From: Pseudoalteromonas aurantia
GTDB lineage: Bacteria > Pseudomonadota > Gammaproteobacteria > Enterobacterales > Alteromonadaceae
NCBI RefSeq assembly: GCF_005886875.1
Contig: NZ_PNBY01000009.1
Location: 1-64,000 of the forward strand
Direction: 5' to 3'
Length of the DNA: 64,000 bases
The position numbers and the translations under genes are program-made. Positions 25,644 to 35,432 of this stretch are shown one piece after another. Each line of letters starts with the position of its first letter. Position 1 is the stretch's first letter. The notes beneath the pieces were generated by a model that made no database searches, was not told the DNA's origin, and saw nothing but the letters and a program-made list of their open reading frames with translations.

Positions 25644-26768
25644 TTACTGGTTTTCGATATCTTGTAATGCATCGACGGTAGAAAGCGATGGTAACAATAA
25701 GCTAATTACACGGTTCCAACGAGCCAGTGGTGCACTGGTTACATACACGATGTCGCTAGGCTGTAATTCAAACTGCTCGGCCATTACAAGTGCAGCAATG
25801 CTTTTAGCATCTAGCTGGTATACATCAGCAAGCACACCATCGCGCTCAAAATTACGCTTGCGTAATACAAACACACCACTAGCGTTTGCCGTGGTTTCGT
25901 TTAAGCCACCCGTTTCACTAAGTGCTTGCGCTAAATTCAAACCATAACGGGTTACTTGCACGGTACCAGCGCGCTTAACATCGCCTAGTACAAATACATT
26001 TTGTTTGTCATTACGCGATATATGAATAATATCACCATGTTGTAATAAGCGATTTTGTGAAATGTCGCCCGCAGCATAAAACGCGTTTAATTCGATATTT
26101 TCGGTTACATCACCACGCGTGAAGCTCACTTGCTGCCAGTCGGCGTTATCTGTCAAGCCACCAGCCTGACTTACCGCATCAATAAGTGTTAACGGTGTCT
26201 CTGTAATGGCGTATACGCCTGGTTTATTTACTTCGCCTGTCACATAAGTACGCTGACTTTTAAAGCCAACTACTTTTACATCAACTTGCGGATCTTCTAT
26301 TACGCGACTTAGGCGCTTGACTAATTCTGTGCGTACTTGATTAACCGTTTGGCCTGCGGCCTTAATACCAGGCGCATAAGCAAAGTTCAGGCTACCATCG
26401 GCTTGTACTCTAAAACCATCAAATTCAGCAGTTCTTTGCACTGCGGCAGGAATAGTTAGTTCAGGGTGATCCCACACCCCCACACTCAGCACATCGCCAA
26501 TGCCCAATTTATATTCATAACCAGTAACATCAACACCTTGAGAGGGTAATTTTTGAGTTGTTAAAGCACTCTGTTGTAAGTTTTCTTTTTGTTTGCTTAT
26601 AAGGTGGGAGTCAATCATTTTAACATTGACGTGCTCTAATTCTTGTTGGGCATTATTATAGTCTTGCCCACCACTTAGCCCTTCAAAGTGGCTACCAGGA
26701 ATAATATTACAACCAGAAAGTGAAATAATTGCGAGTGATGAAAGAAGTTTAATACAACATTTAGCCAT
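25644..26768 (-). CDS. wza: Wza: outer-membrane polysaccharide export lipoprotein
   Basis: 374 aa. Lipoprotein signal with LSGC (Cys20), then the polysaccharide-export domain (YKLGIGDVLSVGVWDHPEL, ADGSLNFAYAPGIKAAG, VDVKVVGFKSQRTYVTGEVNKPGVY) and SLBB domains (TLIDAVSQAGGLTDNA, NVFVLGDVKRAGTVQVTRYGLNLAQALSETGGL), ending with a probable C-terminal outer-membrane helix. It forms the octameric export channel for the module A polymer. First gene of the operon; the 1.2-kb repeat region lies upstream. Confidence 0.93.
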   Translation of the reverse strand: MAKCCIKLLSSLAIISLSGCNIIPGSHFEGLSGGQDYNNAQQELEHVNVKMIDSHLISKQKENLQQSALTTQKLPSQGVDVTGYEYKLGIGDVLSVGVWDHPELTIPAAVQRTAEFDGFRVQADGSLNFAYAPGIKAAGQTVNQVRTELVKRLSRVIEDPQVDVKVVGFKSQRTYVTGEVNKPGVYAITETPLTLIDAVSQAGGLTDNADWQQVSFTRGDVTENIELNAFYAAGDISQNRLLQHGDIIHISRNDKQNVFVLGDVKRAGTVQVTRYGLNLAQALSETGGLNETTANASGVFVLRKRNFERDGVLADVYQLDAKSIAALVMAEQFELQPSDIVYVTSAPLARWNRVISLLLPSLSTVDALQDIENQ

Positions 26769-26808
26769 TTTTATTCCATATAGCTTTTTAAAGACAGTTA
26801 TCTACCGA

Positions 26809-26837
26809 ATTAAAACACGAGCACCAACAGACCGCAA
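26809..26837 (-). promoter_or_regulatory. Candidate sigma-70 promoter of wza
   Basis: On the minus strand TTGCGG (26837-26832), 17 bases, then TTTAAT (26814-26809), about 40 bases before the wza ATG. The -35 is a weak match; listed because position and spacing fit. Confidence 0.3.
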
Positions 26838-27253
26838 GCACTACCCGCACACATGTTAATTAAACATTAAAATAACTTTATCTACCCGCTACTTTTTATT
26901 TAGTAAATTAAAACAATAAAATATGGAAGAAATATGGAATTTAAAGCAACCTTGCTTTAAATGGCGTAAAACTAAGCCTAGCACGTAGTAAAAGGTTTAG
27001 AGTATTGCAGCAATCCATAGCCTGCCAAAAAGAACACAATTTATTTGTCGCACATTATAGTTCGCTAAATTGAGTTGTAAAGAGCTAGTGTGCATAAAAT
27101 TAAAATAATGATATGTGATTTGATTAGAGTTCGGGTTGTTTGTTGGGGTTATGTGGCGTTTTAAGTGGATTTAGATGTTGGCTGGAATGCGTTGTAGGCA
27201 GAGCCTGAAATATTGCGGGGTGTGAAGCCTGAAGATATGCGAGACGTTTAAAA

Positions 27254-27349
27254 ATACGAGGCGTAAAGCCTTAAAACATGCGAAGCATAAAGCCTTAAAA
27301 CATGCGAGGCGTAAAGCCTTAAACATGCGAGGCATAAAGCCTCGCCTAC
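27254..27349. repeat. Short tandem repeats of a 23-24 bp unit ending in a perfect hairpin
   Basis: Units of the form ATGCGAGGCGTAAAGCCTTAAAAC start near 27254, 27278, 27302 and 27325. The last changes into GCGAGGC-ATAAA-GCCTCGC, a perfect 7-bp hairpin with a 5-nt loop. The loop and flanks match the first hairpin of the arrays at 1-1586, so both belong to one repeat family. Confidence 0.8.
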
Positions 27350-27580
27350 GGCGGCGCCGGGTGATGTGATTGTAGTAATTAGTGTATTTTGCGGTAGGCG
27401 AGCATTTATTGCTCGCTCGTGTTGTAAGCGTGGTTGGTTGATTTTTGTAAATTCTATAGCAGCGGTTTTGCCTTTAAATATAGGGAGTATTGAGTTTTGG
27501 GTAATGCCTGAAGGGATAGTTAAAAACCTAAGCCGGCGAGGCGTATGGCCAAAGGTAAGGTGTCACCTGAATAAATGCAA
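27324..27580. repeat. Complex dispersed repeat, copy 1 of a direct pair
   Basis: Starts with the GCGAGGCATAAAGCCTCGC hairpin and CTACGGCGGCGCCGGG, then the second hairpin GCGAGCA-TTTAT-TGCTCGC, then about 180 bases (TTTAAATATAGGG, GCGAGGCGTATGGCCAAAGGT, CACCTGAA). The same order recurs 314 bases later, so this is a structured element rather than random sequence. Confidence 0.8.
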
Positions 27581-27637
27581 AGCCTGAAGATATATGAGGT
27601 ATGAGCCTTAAGACATACGAGGTACAAAACCTTAAGA

Positions 27638-27900
27638 CATGCGAGGCATAAAGCCTCGCCTACGGCGGCGCCGGGTGGTGGTGATTTTGGTAATTTTTAA
27701 ATTTTGCGGTAGGCGAGCATTTATTACTCGCTTGTGTTAAAAGGCTTTTTGTAAATTATATGACGGTGGTTTGACCTTTAAATATAGGGTATTGATAAGG
27801 AGTGATATTGCGTTTTGGGGTAGTGCCTGTAGAAATAGGTAAAAACCTACACCAGCGAGGCGCATGGCCAAAGGTGAGTTGTGACACCTGAAAAAATGCA
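27638..27900. repeat. Complex dispersed repeat, copy 2 of a direct pair
   Basis: Same order of parts as the copy at 27324 with scattered differences; its second hairpin has one mismatch (GCGAGCA/TACTCGC). A third, partial copy of the first hairpin (GCGAGGC-GTTAA-GCCTCGC) follows at about 27947-27966 and touches the end of manB, where it may act as an mRNA 3' end. Confidence 0.8.
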
Positions 27901-27963
27901 ATGAATAAAGCCTTAATATATGCAAGACATGAGCCTTAGAACATGCGAGGCGTTAAGCCTCGC

Positions 27964-29586
27964 CTACGGCGATAGGGTCTTTTTTAAGCTTTTTATGACT
28001 GTTGAAAGCAGGTTTTGTGCTCGTTGTTTTGAGCTGGCTTCAACATAGCATCGGAGTTCTGGGGCATTGCCTGATGCTCTAATGTGTACATAGTCATCAT
28101 TATTGAAATGCATTCTGAGGCCATCAAGTGTATTTATTTTTATGCTATTTAGTTCTGCGCTATTTACCTCTTCGTTAATCGAAGTATTTGTATGTTCTTT
28201 TATACCCACTAAAAGCTTTTTTAAAAATGCCTGTGGGTTTTGTTTTGCATCTTCTAACAACTGCTCACTCAGTAAAGCAGATATGTTTTGCAGTCGGTCA
28301 CTGCAGGTGTAACGTTTGGGTAATGCTGCGACGAGTGCCGATAACGGTAAACGTTTGGCCTTTGCATCAGCTAAAACTATCAAAGCAGGCAGCAAAGCAT
28401 CGCGTGTTGGTAAAGCTTCGAGTAGTTTTCCGTTGTAATGCAAAGTCGAGCCTAGTAAAAAGCCACCATTTGCTTCAAAACCAGCAATATTAGCTTGAGC
28501 GGCTCCCTTTTTATCGCAAACTGTACCCTCAAGCATACCTTGCCTACAATGCAAAGCTGAGCTTGCCGATTGAGCTTCGCTTAAGCTGTCAGTATTCAAA
28601 CTTTTATTGGCTTCGTCTTTTCCTATGCCATTGAATACCTCTATGACATAGGGTGAACCGATTTTTGTTCGAATAACGTTATTAAACGCACCGCTGAGCT
28701 CAATAGCGGTGTTACAGTTAATGGGCACAGCTAACGCGTCGATATGTAACGCTTTGGCACACAACAAGCCTAATATATCACCTCGTAACCATTCGCCTTG
28801 CTCATCTGCGAGTAATGGCCTGTCGCCGTCACCATCAGTAGAGAATAGCGCATCAAGCTGATATTCATTAACCCAGTCAAGGGCTCGGCGTGTATCACCC
28901 GCTGATACCGCCTCAGTATCAATCGGTACAAACTCATTGCTTCTACCCAGTGATATAACCGTAGCACCTAGCTGCTTAAATATTTGTCGGTAAATATCTC
29001 GGCCTGCACTTGAATGCTCATAAATACCAATGCGCCTACCCGCTAAAATTAGCGAGTCAGGGTTTGCTGAGTTATTTTCTTCAAATAAACCCGTATAGCG
29101 TAAAATGTATCGCTCAGTTGCAACTTTACTCGTTGTAAGTTCAGGTAAGCGCGTAACCGGCTCAAATAGGGTATTGAATGTGACTATACTCAGCTCGTCT
29201 TGCTTGGTTATTTCACCGTCAGGCCGATAAAACTTGAGCCCATTTCTATCAAATGGAATATGGCTGCCCGTTACCATAATTGCAGGAGTTTTGTCTTGCA
29301 TCGCACTATAAGCCATTGCTGGAGTGGGTATTACACCATAGTAAATAACCCGAATGTTCAACTGCGCGCATATTTGTGCACAAGCTTGCGCAATTGCGTA
29401 ACTACTGGGTCTGTTATCAATCGCGATTGCTAGTTGATCAAATTCAAAAAACTCGCGCATTACAGTAATAAAATTAGCTGTAAAAGCGCCACATACATTA
29501 GCCGTTAACTTACTCACTAAACCTCGGGCACCACTGGTACCAAATACAACAGTACTCTTTTTTATTACCTCAGCACTTGCAAGCAT
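27964..29586 (-). CDS. manB: Phosphomannomutase
   Basis: 540 aa of the alpha-D-phosphohexomutase family. Visible parts are the N-terminal FGTSGARG, the phosphoserine loop TGSHIPFDRNGLKFY (family TASHNP), the Mg2+ loop STDGDGDRPL, the sugar-binding GFEANGG and the phosphate-binding RASGNAPELRCYVE at the C-terminus. It interconverts mannose-6-P and mannose-1-P (possibly glucose phosphates too). It is about 80 residues longer than E. coli CpsG, with a low-complexity insert after GKDEANKS (~residues 320-350). It follows manC by a few bases; together they provide GDP-mannose for module B. Confidence 0.87.
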   Translation of the reverse strand: MLASAEVIKKSTVVFGTSGARGLVSKLTANVCGAFTANFITVMREFFEFDQLAIAIDNRPSSYAIAQACAQICAQLNIRVIYYGVIPTPAMAYSAMQDKTPAIMVTGSHIPFDRNGLKFYRPDGEITKQDELSIVTFNTLFEPVTRLPELTTSKVATERYILRYTGLFEENNSANPDSLILAGRRIGIYEHSSAGRDIYRQIFKQLGATVISLGRSNEFVPIDTEAVSAGDTRRALDWVNEYQLDALFSTDGDGDRPLLADEQGEWLRGDILGLLCAKALHIDALAVPINCNTAIELSGAFNNVIRTKIGSPYVIEVFNGIGKDEANKSLNTDSLSEAQSASSALHCRQGMLEGTVCDKKGAAQANIAGFEANGGFLLGSTLHYNGKLLEALPTRDALLPALIVLADAKAKRLPLSALVAALPKRYTCSDRLQNISALLSEQLLEDAKQNPQAFLKKLLVGIKEHTNTSINEEVNSAELNSIKINTLDGLRMHFNNDDYVHIRASGNAPELRCYVEASSKQRAQNLLSTVIKSLKKTLSP

Positions 29587-29591
29587 ACGCT

Positions 29592-31019
29592 TTATGACCT
29601 GTTATATTTATCTTCATAACGTATTATGTCATCTTCCCCTAAATAGCCCCCAGACTGCACCTCTATAAGTTCTAGTGCCACTTTGCCTGGGTTCTCAAGA
29701 GAGTGCACTGCCGTAATGGGAATATACACTGACTCATTTTCGGTTAAATACTGCGTAACATCATCAATTATCACTTTAGCAGTGCCCGATACCACCACCC
29801 AATGCTCGGCTCGATGATGATGCATTTGCTTACTCAACTTGGCACCGGGTTTCACTGTGATGCGTTTTACTTGAAAACGTTCGCCAACATCAATTAAATC
29901 GTACTTACCCCACGGGCGATACACTTCTCTGTGATCAGTGACTTCTTGGCGCCCCTGTTGCTTTAAGCGCTCAACAATATTTTTTACATTACTTGCATAC
30001 TGTTTATCTGCCACTAATACCGCGTCTTGCGTCGCGACCACCACCAGGTCCTTAACACCAATAGTTGTTACCAATACACCGTCTGACTGTATTAAAGAGC
30101 CTGAGGTATTATTAACAATCACATCACCCAGTAATGCATTGTTATTGCGATCTTTGTCAGCGTCTTGCCAAAGGGCTTCAAAACTCCCTAAATCACTCCA
30201 ACCAGCATCCATGGGGATCACCACCGCATTGTCAGCCTTTTCCATCACCGCATAATCAATAGAGTCCGGCGGGCATGACAAAAACGCGGATTGGTCAACC
30301 CGAATAAAGTCTAAATCATGGTTGTGAATGTACATTGCTTTTTCACAAGCATCGTAAATATCGGGTCGGTAATTCTTTAATGCATTTAAATAACAGCTTG
30401 CTCTGAATAAAAACATGCCACTATTCCAACAATAATCGCCTGATGATATGAGCTGTTCAGCCAATGATTTATTCGGCTTTTCAATAAATTGTTCAATCAC
30501 AAAGCCACCATCAATAGGCGCGCCTTGCTTGATATAGCCAAAACCGGTTTTGGGTTTATCAGCGACAATACCAAAGGTCACTAACTTATCACGCGCTGCG
30601 TGCTTTAAAGCACTTTTCACGACAGTTTGAAAGGCGCAAACATTTTTAATGGCATGATCGGCAGCAAGTACTAACAATAACGGATCGCTCCCTTTTTGCA
30701 TGGCTGTAAACGCCGCTAAAGCAATGGCTGGCGCGGTGTTTTTACCTTCGGGTTCAAGTAAAATACCACTATGGGGAGTATTTAATTGCCGTACCTGCTC
30801 TGCTGCAATAAAGCGATGAGCTTCATTGCAGATGATAAGCGGGGGCTGATGTTCAATACCTTGCAAACGCAATAAAGTCTGCTGGAGCATGGTATGCTCA
30901 TTGCCCGTCAGTGATAAAAACTGTTTGGGGTAATGCGCCCTAGAAAGCGGCCATAAGCGCTCGCCTGAACCACCCGCCATAATAATAGGAAGAACTTTTT
31001 CGTGTGTCATTGCCAACAT
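29592..31019 (-). CDS. manC: Mannose-1-phosphate guanylyltransferase / mannose-6-phosphate isomerase
   Basis: 475 aa bifunctional enzyme. The N-terminal nucleotidyltransferase has [37 protein letters not shown] and FIEKPN. The C-terminal cupin isomerase has [12 protein letters not shown] and [20 protein letters not shown]. It makes GDP-mannose from mannose-1-P, and mannose-6-P from fructose-6-P. Two ATGs (31019 and 31010) are possible and neither has a good ribosome site. GDP-mannose may be used directly, as no gmd/fcl-type genes are in the window. Confidence 0.93.
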   Translation of the reverse strand: MLAMTHEKVLPIIMAGGSGERLWPLSRAHYPKQFLSLTGNEHTMLQQTLLRLQGIEHQPPLIICNEAHRFIAAEQVRQLNTPHSGILLEPEGKNTAPAIALAAFTAMQKGSDPLLLVLAADHAIKNVCAFQTVVKSALKHAARDKLVTFGIVADKPKTGFGYIKQGAPIDGGFVIEQFIEKPNKSLAEQLISSGDYCWNSGMFLFRASCYLNALKNYRPDIYDACEKAMYIHNHDLDFIRVDQSAFLSCPPDSIDYAVMEKADNAVVIPMDAGWSDLGSFEALWQDADKDRNNNALLGDVIVNNTSGSLIQSDGVLVTTIGVKDLVVVATQDAVLVADKQYASNVKNIVERLKQQGRQEVTDHREVYRPWGKYDLIDVGERFQVKRITVKPGAKLSKQMHHHRAEHWVVVSGTAKVIIDDVTQYLTENESVYIPITAVHSLENPGKVALELIEVQSGGYLGEDDIIRYEDKYNRS

Positions 31020-31061
31020 CTGATTTTATATAAGTTAGTTGGCACTCAACCAACCTATCAA

Positions 31062-32231
31062 TCAGTCGCTGCCAAATATATCGCGAGTATATACTTTTTC
31101 TTTTACATCAAGTAGCTCATCGACCATTCTGTTTGACACAATAATATCGCTACTGCGTTTAAGCTCAGCTAAATCATGCACCACTTTAGAATTAAAAAAG
31201 TGTGGGTCGTTGTAGCTAGGTTCATACACAATGACCGTCACCCCTTTGGCTTTTAAGCGCTTCATGATCCCTTGAATAGCCGAGGCTCTAAAATTGTCAG
31301 AGCCTGTTTTCATCACAAGTCGGTAAATGCCCACAGTGTTGGGCTTTTTCGCCAAAATTGCATTCGCGATAAAGTCTTTGCGCGTTGAATTGGCATCAAC
31401 AATAGCACCAATGAGGTTATTCGGGACATCTTCATAATTTGCTAAAAGCTGCTTAGTATCTTTTGGTAGGCAATACCCACCATAACCAAATGACGGGTTG
31501 TTATAATGGTCACCAATACGTGGGTCAAGCCCTACCCCTTCGATGATCTGCCGGCTATCAAGGTTATGAGCTTCTGCGTAGCTATCAAGTTCGTTAAAAT
31601 ACGCAACTCGCATCGCCAAATAAGTATTTGAAAAGAGCTTAATCGCTTCAGCTTCAGTTGAGTCGGTGAGTAAAATGGCGACATCTGGCGTTTTAGCACC
31701 TTGTTTTAATAGCTGAGCAAATTGCTCAGCCTGCGCTGATTTACCACCCACTACAATACGTGAAGGGTACAAATTATCATGTAATGCACGCCCTTCACGT
31801 AAAAATTCAGGTGAAAAATATATCGTTAATTCAGGGTATCGTTGTTGTATATCTGCCGTAAAACCAACCGGCACCGTTGACTTTATGACCACCACACTAT
31901 TGGGTGATATTGCTTTAATGTCGGTCAGTACTGACTCTACCGATGAGGTATCGAAGTAGTTCGTTTCAGGATCGTAGTCAGTTGGTGTTGATATAATAAT
32001 AAAATCACTGTCTGTGTATGCAGCGACTTTATCCGTGGTAGCCTCAAACTGTATGTCATCTTTGGCTAAAAACGCACTGATTTCACTATCAACAATAGGT
32101 GATTGCTTATCATTTAATAGCTGTACTTTTTTATCATCAATATCACATGCTACTACACGATTGTGCTGCGCCAATAAAAGTGCATTTGATAACCCAACAT
32201 ACCCTGTTCCTGCTACTGAGATTTTAATCAC
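31062..32231 (-). CDS. ugd: UDP-glucose 6-dehydrogenase, copy 2
   Basis: 389 aa, starting with GTG that overlaps the wecB stop (TAGTG), with AAGGA upstream. Rossmann motif [15 protein letters not shown], and catalytic Cys in [13 protein letters not shown]. Closely related along its whole length to the copy at 8356, including the C-terminus (YTRDIFGSD). Makes UDP-glucuronate for module B, or is redundant with copy 1. No epimerase follows this copy. Confidence 0.93.
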   Translation of the reverse strand: MIKISVAGTGYVGLSNALLLAQHNRVVACDIDDKKVQLLNDKQSPIVDSEISAFLAKDDIQFEATTDKVAAYTDSDFIIISTPTDYDPETNYFDTSSVESVLTDIKAISPNSVVVIKSTVPVGFTADIQQRYPELTIYFSPEFLREGRALHDNLYPSRIVVGGKSAQAEQFAQLLKQGAKTPDVAILLTDSTEAEAIKLFSNTYLAMRVAYFNELDSYAEAHNLDSRQIIEGVGLDPRIGDHYNNPSFGYGGYCLPKDTKQLLANYEDVPNNLIGAIVDANSTRKDFIANAILAKKPNTVGIYRLVMKTGSDNFRASAIQGIMKRLKAKGVTVIVYEPSYNDPHFFNSKVVHDLAELKRSSDIIVSNRMVDELLDVKEKVYTRDIFGSD

Positions 32232-33361
32232 TATCTATTCCTTTTTCCCTGCTCTAGTAATGCATTAATAATGCGTTCACATGCTAAACCATCCCCATAC
32301 GGGTTATGCGCAACACTCATCAATTGATAAGCATCACTATCATCAATTAATTCAGAAACTGATGAAACTATTTTATCTATGTCAGTTCCTACTAACTTTA
32401 CAGTACCAGCTTCAACTGCTTCGGGGCGCTCCGTTGTATCCCGCATAACCAATACAGGTTTACCAAGCGATGGGGCTTCTTCTTGGACCCCTCCTGAATC
32501 AGTTAGGATCAGTTCAGATTTATCCATCAAATAAACAAATGGTAAGTAATCTTGAGGGGTTACTAATATCACATTATCCAACCCTGACAGTAGCCTATTT
32601 ACAGGCTCCTTCACATTTGGATTTAGGTGCACCGGGTATACAAAGTTATAATTTGGATATTTTAATGCCAAATCATGTATTGCTTTACAGATCCGCTCAA
32701 AACCGCAGCCAAAACTTTCTCGCCTATGCCCTGTGATCAACACAAAAGGGTCATTAATAAAGCTTTTAAACTGACTACTTAGCTGTTGTTGAATTAAATC
32801 ATTAGCCAAAACACCGTCTTTTACATCAAGTAACGCATCTATCACAGTATTTCCAGTGATAACAACGTTACTCTCTGCAACACCTTCTGCTAATAAATTG
32901 CTTTTTGATGCTTTCGTCGGTGCAAAGTGTAAATTAGCAAGCTTACCCGTCAACGTACGATTAGCCTCTTCGGGCCAAGGGCTTTGTAAATCACCGGTTC
33001 GAAGCCCAGCTTCAACATGGCCAATTTTTACCTTTCCATAAAAAGCCGCCATTGACGCAGCGATTGTCGTTGTTGTATCGCCATGCACGAATATCCAATC
33101 AGGTTTAAAGTCTTCAATAACCTCCCTTAACCCTAATAAAATTTTCGCGGTGATATCATAAAGGTCCTGACCCGCTTTCATGATGTTGAGATCGTAGTCT
33201 GGCTTAATCTCAAACAACTCTAATACTTGGTCTAACATTTCTCTGTGCTGAGCCGTAACACAGACTCTATCTTCAATCTCACTATGAGCACGCAGTTTTT
33301 TCACCAACGGTGCCATTTTTATCGCTTCAGGGCGAGTGCCAAATACAGTTAATACTTTCAA
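32231..33361 (-). CDS. wecB: UDP-N-acetylglucosamine 2-epimerase (non-hydrolysing)
   Basis: 376 aa. [13 protein letters not shown] at the N-terminus, [48 protein letters not shown] and [28 protein letters not shown] are hallmark segments. Converts UDP-GlcNAc to UDP-ManNAc. It begins with TTG, supported by AAAGGTG just upstream and by the position of the family start. With wecC it makes UDP-ManNAcA. Confidence 0.94.
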   Translation of the reverse strand: MKVLTVFGTRPEAIKMAPLVKKLRAHSEIEDRVCVTAQHREMLDQVLELFEIKPDYDLNIMKAGQDLYDITAKILLGLREVIEDFKPDWIFVHGDTTTTIAASMAAFYGKVKIGHVEAGLRTGDLQSPWPEEANRTLTGKLANLHFAPTKASKSNLLAEGVAESNVVITGNTVIDALLDVKDGVLANDLIQQQLSSQFKSFINDPFVLITGHRRESFGCGFERICKAIHDLALKYPNYNFVYPVHLNPNVKEPVNRLLSGLDNVILVTPQDYLPFVYLMDKSELILTDSGGVQEEAPSLGKPVLVMRDTTERPEAVEAGTVKLVGTDIDKIVSSVSELIDDSDAYQLMSVAHNPYGDGLACERIINALLEQGKRNR

Positions 33362-33376
33362 AAAACACCTTTACTA

Positions 33377-34615
33377 CTAAAAAATACCGCGACTATCGAT
33401 AATCACTTTTTTCGCAATCAAATCAGCTGGAATTTCTTTAAATTCAGCATGATCAACCAAGACAGCCAGCGTGTTAGCCTCTTCTAAAGCAACTTCAATG
33501 CTACAAAGCTCAACATTATCTTTGCGTAAAGAGTCTGGCAACTGTTCAATATTCGGTTCAACAACTAAAATCCGATAATCTGGATAGGCGCAAAGTAACT
33601 GCGTAATATCAAGCGCGGGGCTTTCTCTCAAGTCATCAATATCCGCTTTAAAAGCAATGCCTAAACATGCAATGACTGGCTTCTTAAATTGATCAGCCGC
33701 TTCAACGATTTGCTCTAATACATAGCGAGGCTTACTGTCATTGACTTCTCTAGCTTGTCGAATTAACTTCGCTTTTTCAGGTGCGCTGCTCACAATAAAC
33801 CATGGGTCAACTGCAATACAGTGACCACCAACACCTGGCCCAGGGTTCAAAATATTGACCCTAGGATGACGATTTGCAAGCTTTATAAGCTCCCAAACAT
33901 CAATACTTAATTCATCACAAATCATAGACAGTTCATTGGCAAAAGCGATGTTTACATCTCTAAACGAATTTTCTGTGAGCTTAGCCATTTCTGCCGTTCT
34001 TGCATTGGTAACTAAGCAATCTCCTACCACAAATGTCTTATACAATGCTTTTGCTTTTTGAGAGCAGGTAGATGACATACCACCAATAACTCTATCGTTT
34101 TCGACAAGCTCGCGTAATACATGTCCCGGTAATACTCGCTCAGGGCAATGCGCAATATTAATGTCAGCATCATCCCCCGCACTTTGAGGAAACGTTAAAT
34201 CTGGGCGCAATTCAGCCAACCACTCAGCCATTTGCTCAGTGGCACCAACGGGAGATGTTGACTCAAGAATAACTAAATCGCCTTTTTTTAGGACAACGGA
34301 GATTGATTGAGCCGCTTGTTTTATAAAGCTTAAGTCGGCTTTATAGTCGTCTTTAAATGGAGTTGGTACTGCTACCATAAAAGCATCAGCACCAGCCACT
34401 TCAGTTGTCGCCTGCAGCTTTTTTGCTTGGACTGTACTGCGCACAACAATGTCTAAATCAGGCTCGACAATATGAACATCACCATTATTAATCGTATTTA
34501 CAGTATCTGGGTTTACATCTACACCGATCACATTTATACCTCTTGATGCAATAACTGCAGCTGTTGGCAACCCAATATAACCTAACCCGATAACTGAAAC
34601 CGTCTCTATTGACAT
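33377..34615 (-). CDS. wecC: UDP-N-acetyl-D-mannosamine dehydrogenase
   Basis: 412 aa. UDP-sugar dehydrogenase with GLGYIGLPTAAVIA, ESTSPVGATEQ, HCPERVLPG and the catalytic Cys in GPGVGGHCIAVDPWFI, the WecC/WbpA-type version rather than Ugd. Oxidises UDP-ManNAc to UDP-ManNAcA. Followed by wecG, the matching transferase. Confidence 0.93.
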   Translation of the reverse strand: MSIETVSVIGLGYIGLPTAAVIASRGINVIGVDVNPDTVNTINNGDVHIVEPDLDIVVRSTVQAKKLQATTEVAGADAFMVAVPTPFKDDYKADLSFIKQAAQSISVVLKKGDLVILESTSPVGATEQMAEWLAELRPDLTFPQSAGDDADINIAHCPERVLPGHVLRELVENDRVIGGMSSTCSQKAKALYKTFVVGDCLVTNARTAEMAKLTENSFRDVNIAFANELSMICDELSIDVWELIKLANRHPRVNILNPGPGVGGHCIAVDPWFIVSSAPEKAKLIRQAREVNDSKPRYVLEQIVEAADQFKKPVIACLGIAFKADIDDLRESPALDITQLLCAYPDYRILVVEPNIEQLPDSLRKDNVELCSIEVALEEANTLAVLVDHAEFKEIPADLIAKKVIIDSRGIF

Positions 34616-34697
34616 TACTGTACTCTTATATAAATTATTAAAATATTACTTAAACTTGGATACTCACAATTACTTCAAAATACAACTGCTATTAATA

Positions 34698-35420
34698 TCA
34701 AATTTTTCCTACCAAATAATAATAGATAAACTTTAATAATTTACCTTGTCTAAAAAGTCTACTTGGCTGGCTGAGTAGCCGATAGAGCCACTCTAAATTA
34801 AGCTTTATCCACATCTGGGGGGCACGATTAACATTGCCTATAAATACATCATATGTCCCACCGACTCCCATAAAAAAAGCTGTTGGAAGTACCTCTCTGC
34901 ATTTAAAAATAAACTTTTCTTGTTTTGGTGAGCCCAAAGCAACTGTAACTATTTTTGCACCAGATTTAGCGATCTCATTAATTACAGTGCCCTCATCTTT
35001 AAAGTAACCATCTTGAGCCCCAACCACATTGACCCCAAGTTCCTCAAGTGCAAGTCTGGTTTTGGTAACAACTTCAGGAGAGGCACCTAAAAGATATACA
35101 GGCAGGTAGTGTTCAACTGACGCCTTCATTAATTTTAACCACAATTCACACCCGGGGATGCGAGCAACATCTTCACCTAACTTTTTAGACATAGCGTAAC
35201 TTATACCAATACCATCAGCATAACGTAACGTAGATTTAAGTAATACTTTTTTAGTTTCCGAGTCACTTTCTGCTATCATTATTTTTTCAGGGTTAATCGC
35301 AACAGCAACACCAGGAACAACCTCTCCGTTTTCGATAATAGCATTTTCTATTAACTCTTCGATTGAAGCAAAGGCCGATACCGGGATTTCACGAATAGTT
35401 GCTTGTTTATTAATTAACAA
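34698..35420 (-). CDS. wecG: WecG/TagA-family glycosyltransferase (predicted ManNAcA transferase)
   Basis: 240 aa, GT26 family. Typical parts: INPEKIMIAES (position of the family's N--k), YADGIGISYAMSKKLG (aDG-G-v---), LLGASPEVV, GYFKDEG and LGSPKQEKFI, with a basic C-terminus (RLFRQGKLLKF) for membrane contact. In the ECA pathway WecG adds ManNAcA from UDP-ManNAcA to lipid-linked GlcNAc. The wecB-wecC neighbourhood supports the same donor here. TTG start with AAAGG upstream. An 82-base AT-rich gap separates it from wecC. Confidence 0.87.
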   Translation of the reverse strand: MLINKQATIREIPVSAFASIEELIENAIIENGEVVPGVAVAINPEKIMIAESDSETKKVLLKSTLRYADGIGISYAMSKKLGEDVARIPGCELWLKLMKASVEHYLPVYLLGASPEVVTKTRLALEELGVNVVGAQDGYFKDEGTVINEIAKSGAKIVTVALGSPKQEKFIFKCREVLPTAFFMGVGGTYDVFIGNVNRAPQMWIKLNLEWLYRLLSQPSRLFRQGKLLKFIYYYLVGKI

Positions 35421-35432
35421 TTAAAGTACCTT

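Larger units (their letters stand above)
26769..27963. other. Gene-free 1.2-kb region between module B and wza
   Basis: Holds a candidate wza promoter close to 26.8 kb, an AT-rich stretch to about 27.1 kb, and then complex hairpin repeats up to the manB stop. Small open frames here are made of repeat sequence and lack ribosome sites. No transposase or tRNA was seen. Confidence 0.75.

Noticed and set aside
27380-27400. GCGGTAGGCGAGC in the repeats as a second ops element
   Set aside because: It lacks the GG and T positions of ops, is on the plus strand and is part of the repeat hairpin.
27366-27925. Small open frames in the 27-28 kb intergenic region
   Set aside because: Composed of dispersed repeat sequence without ribosome sites.
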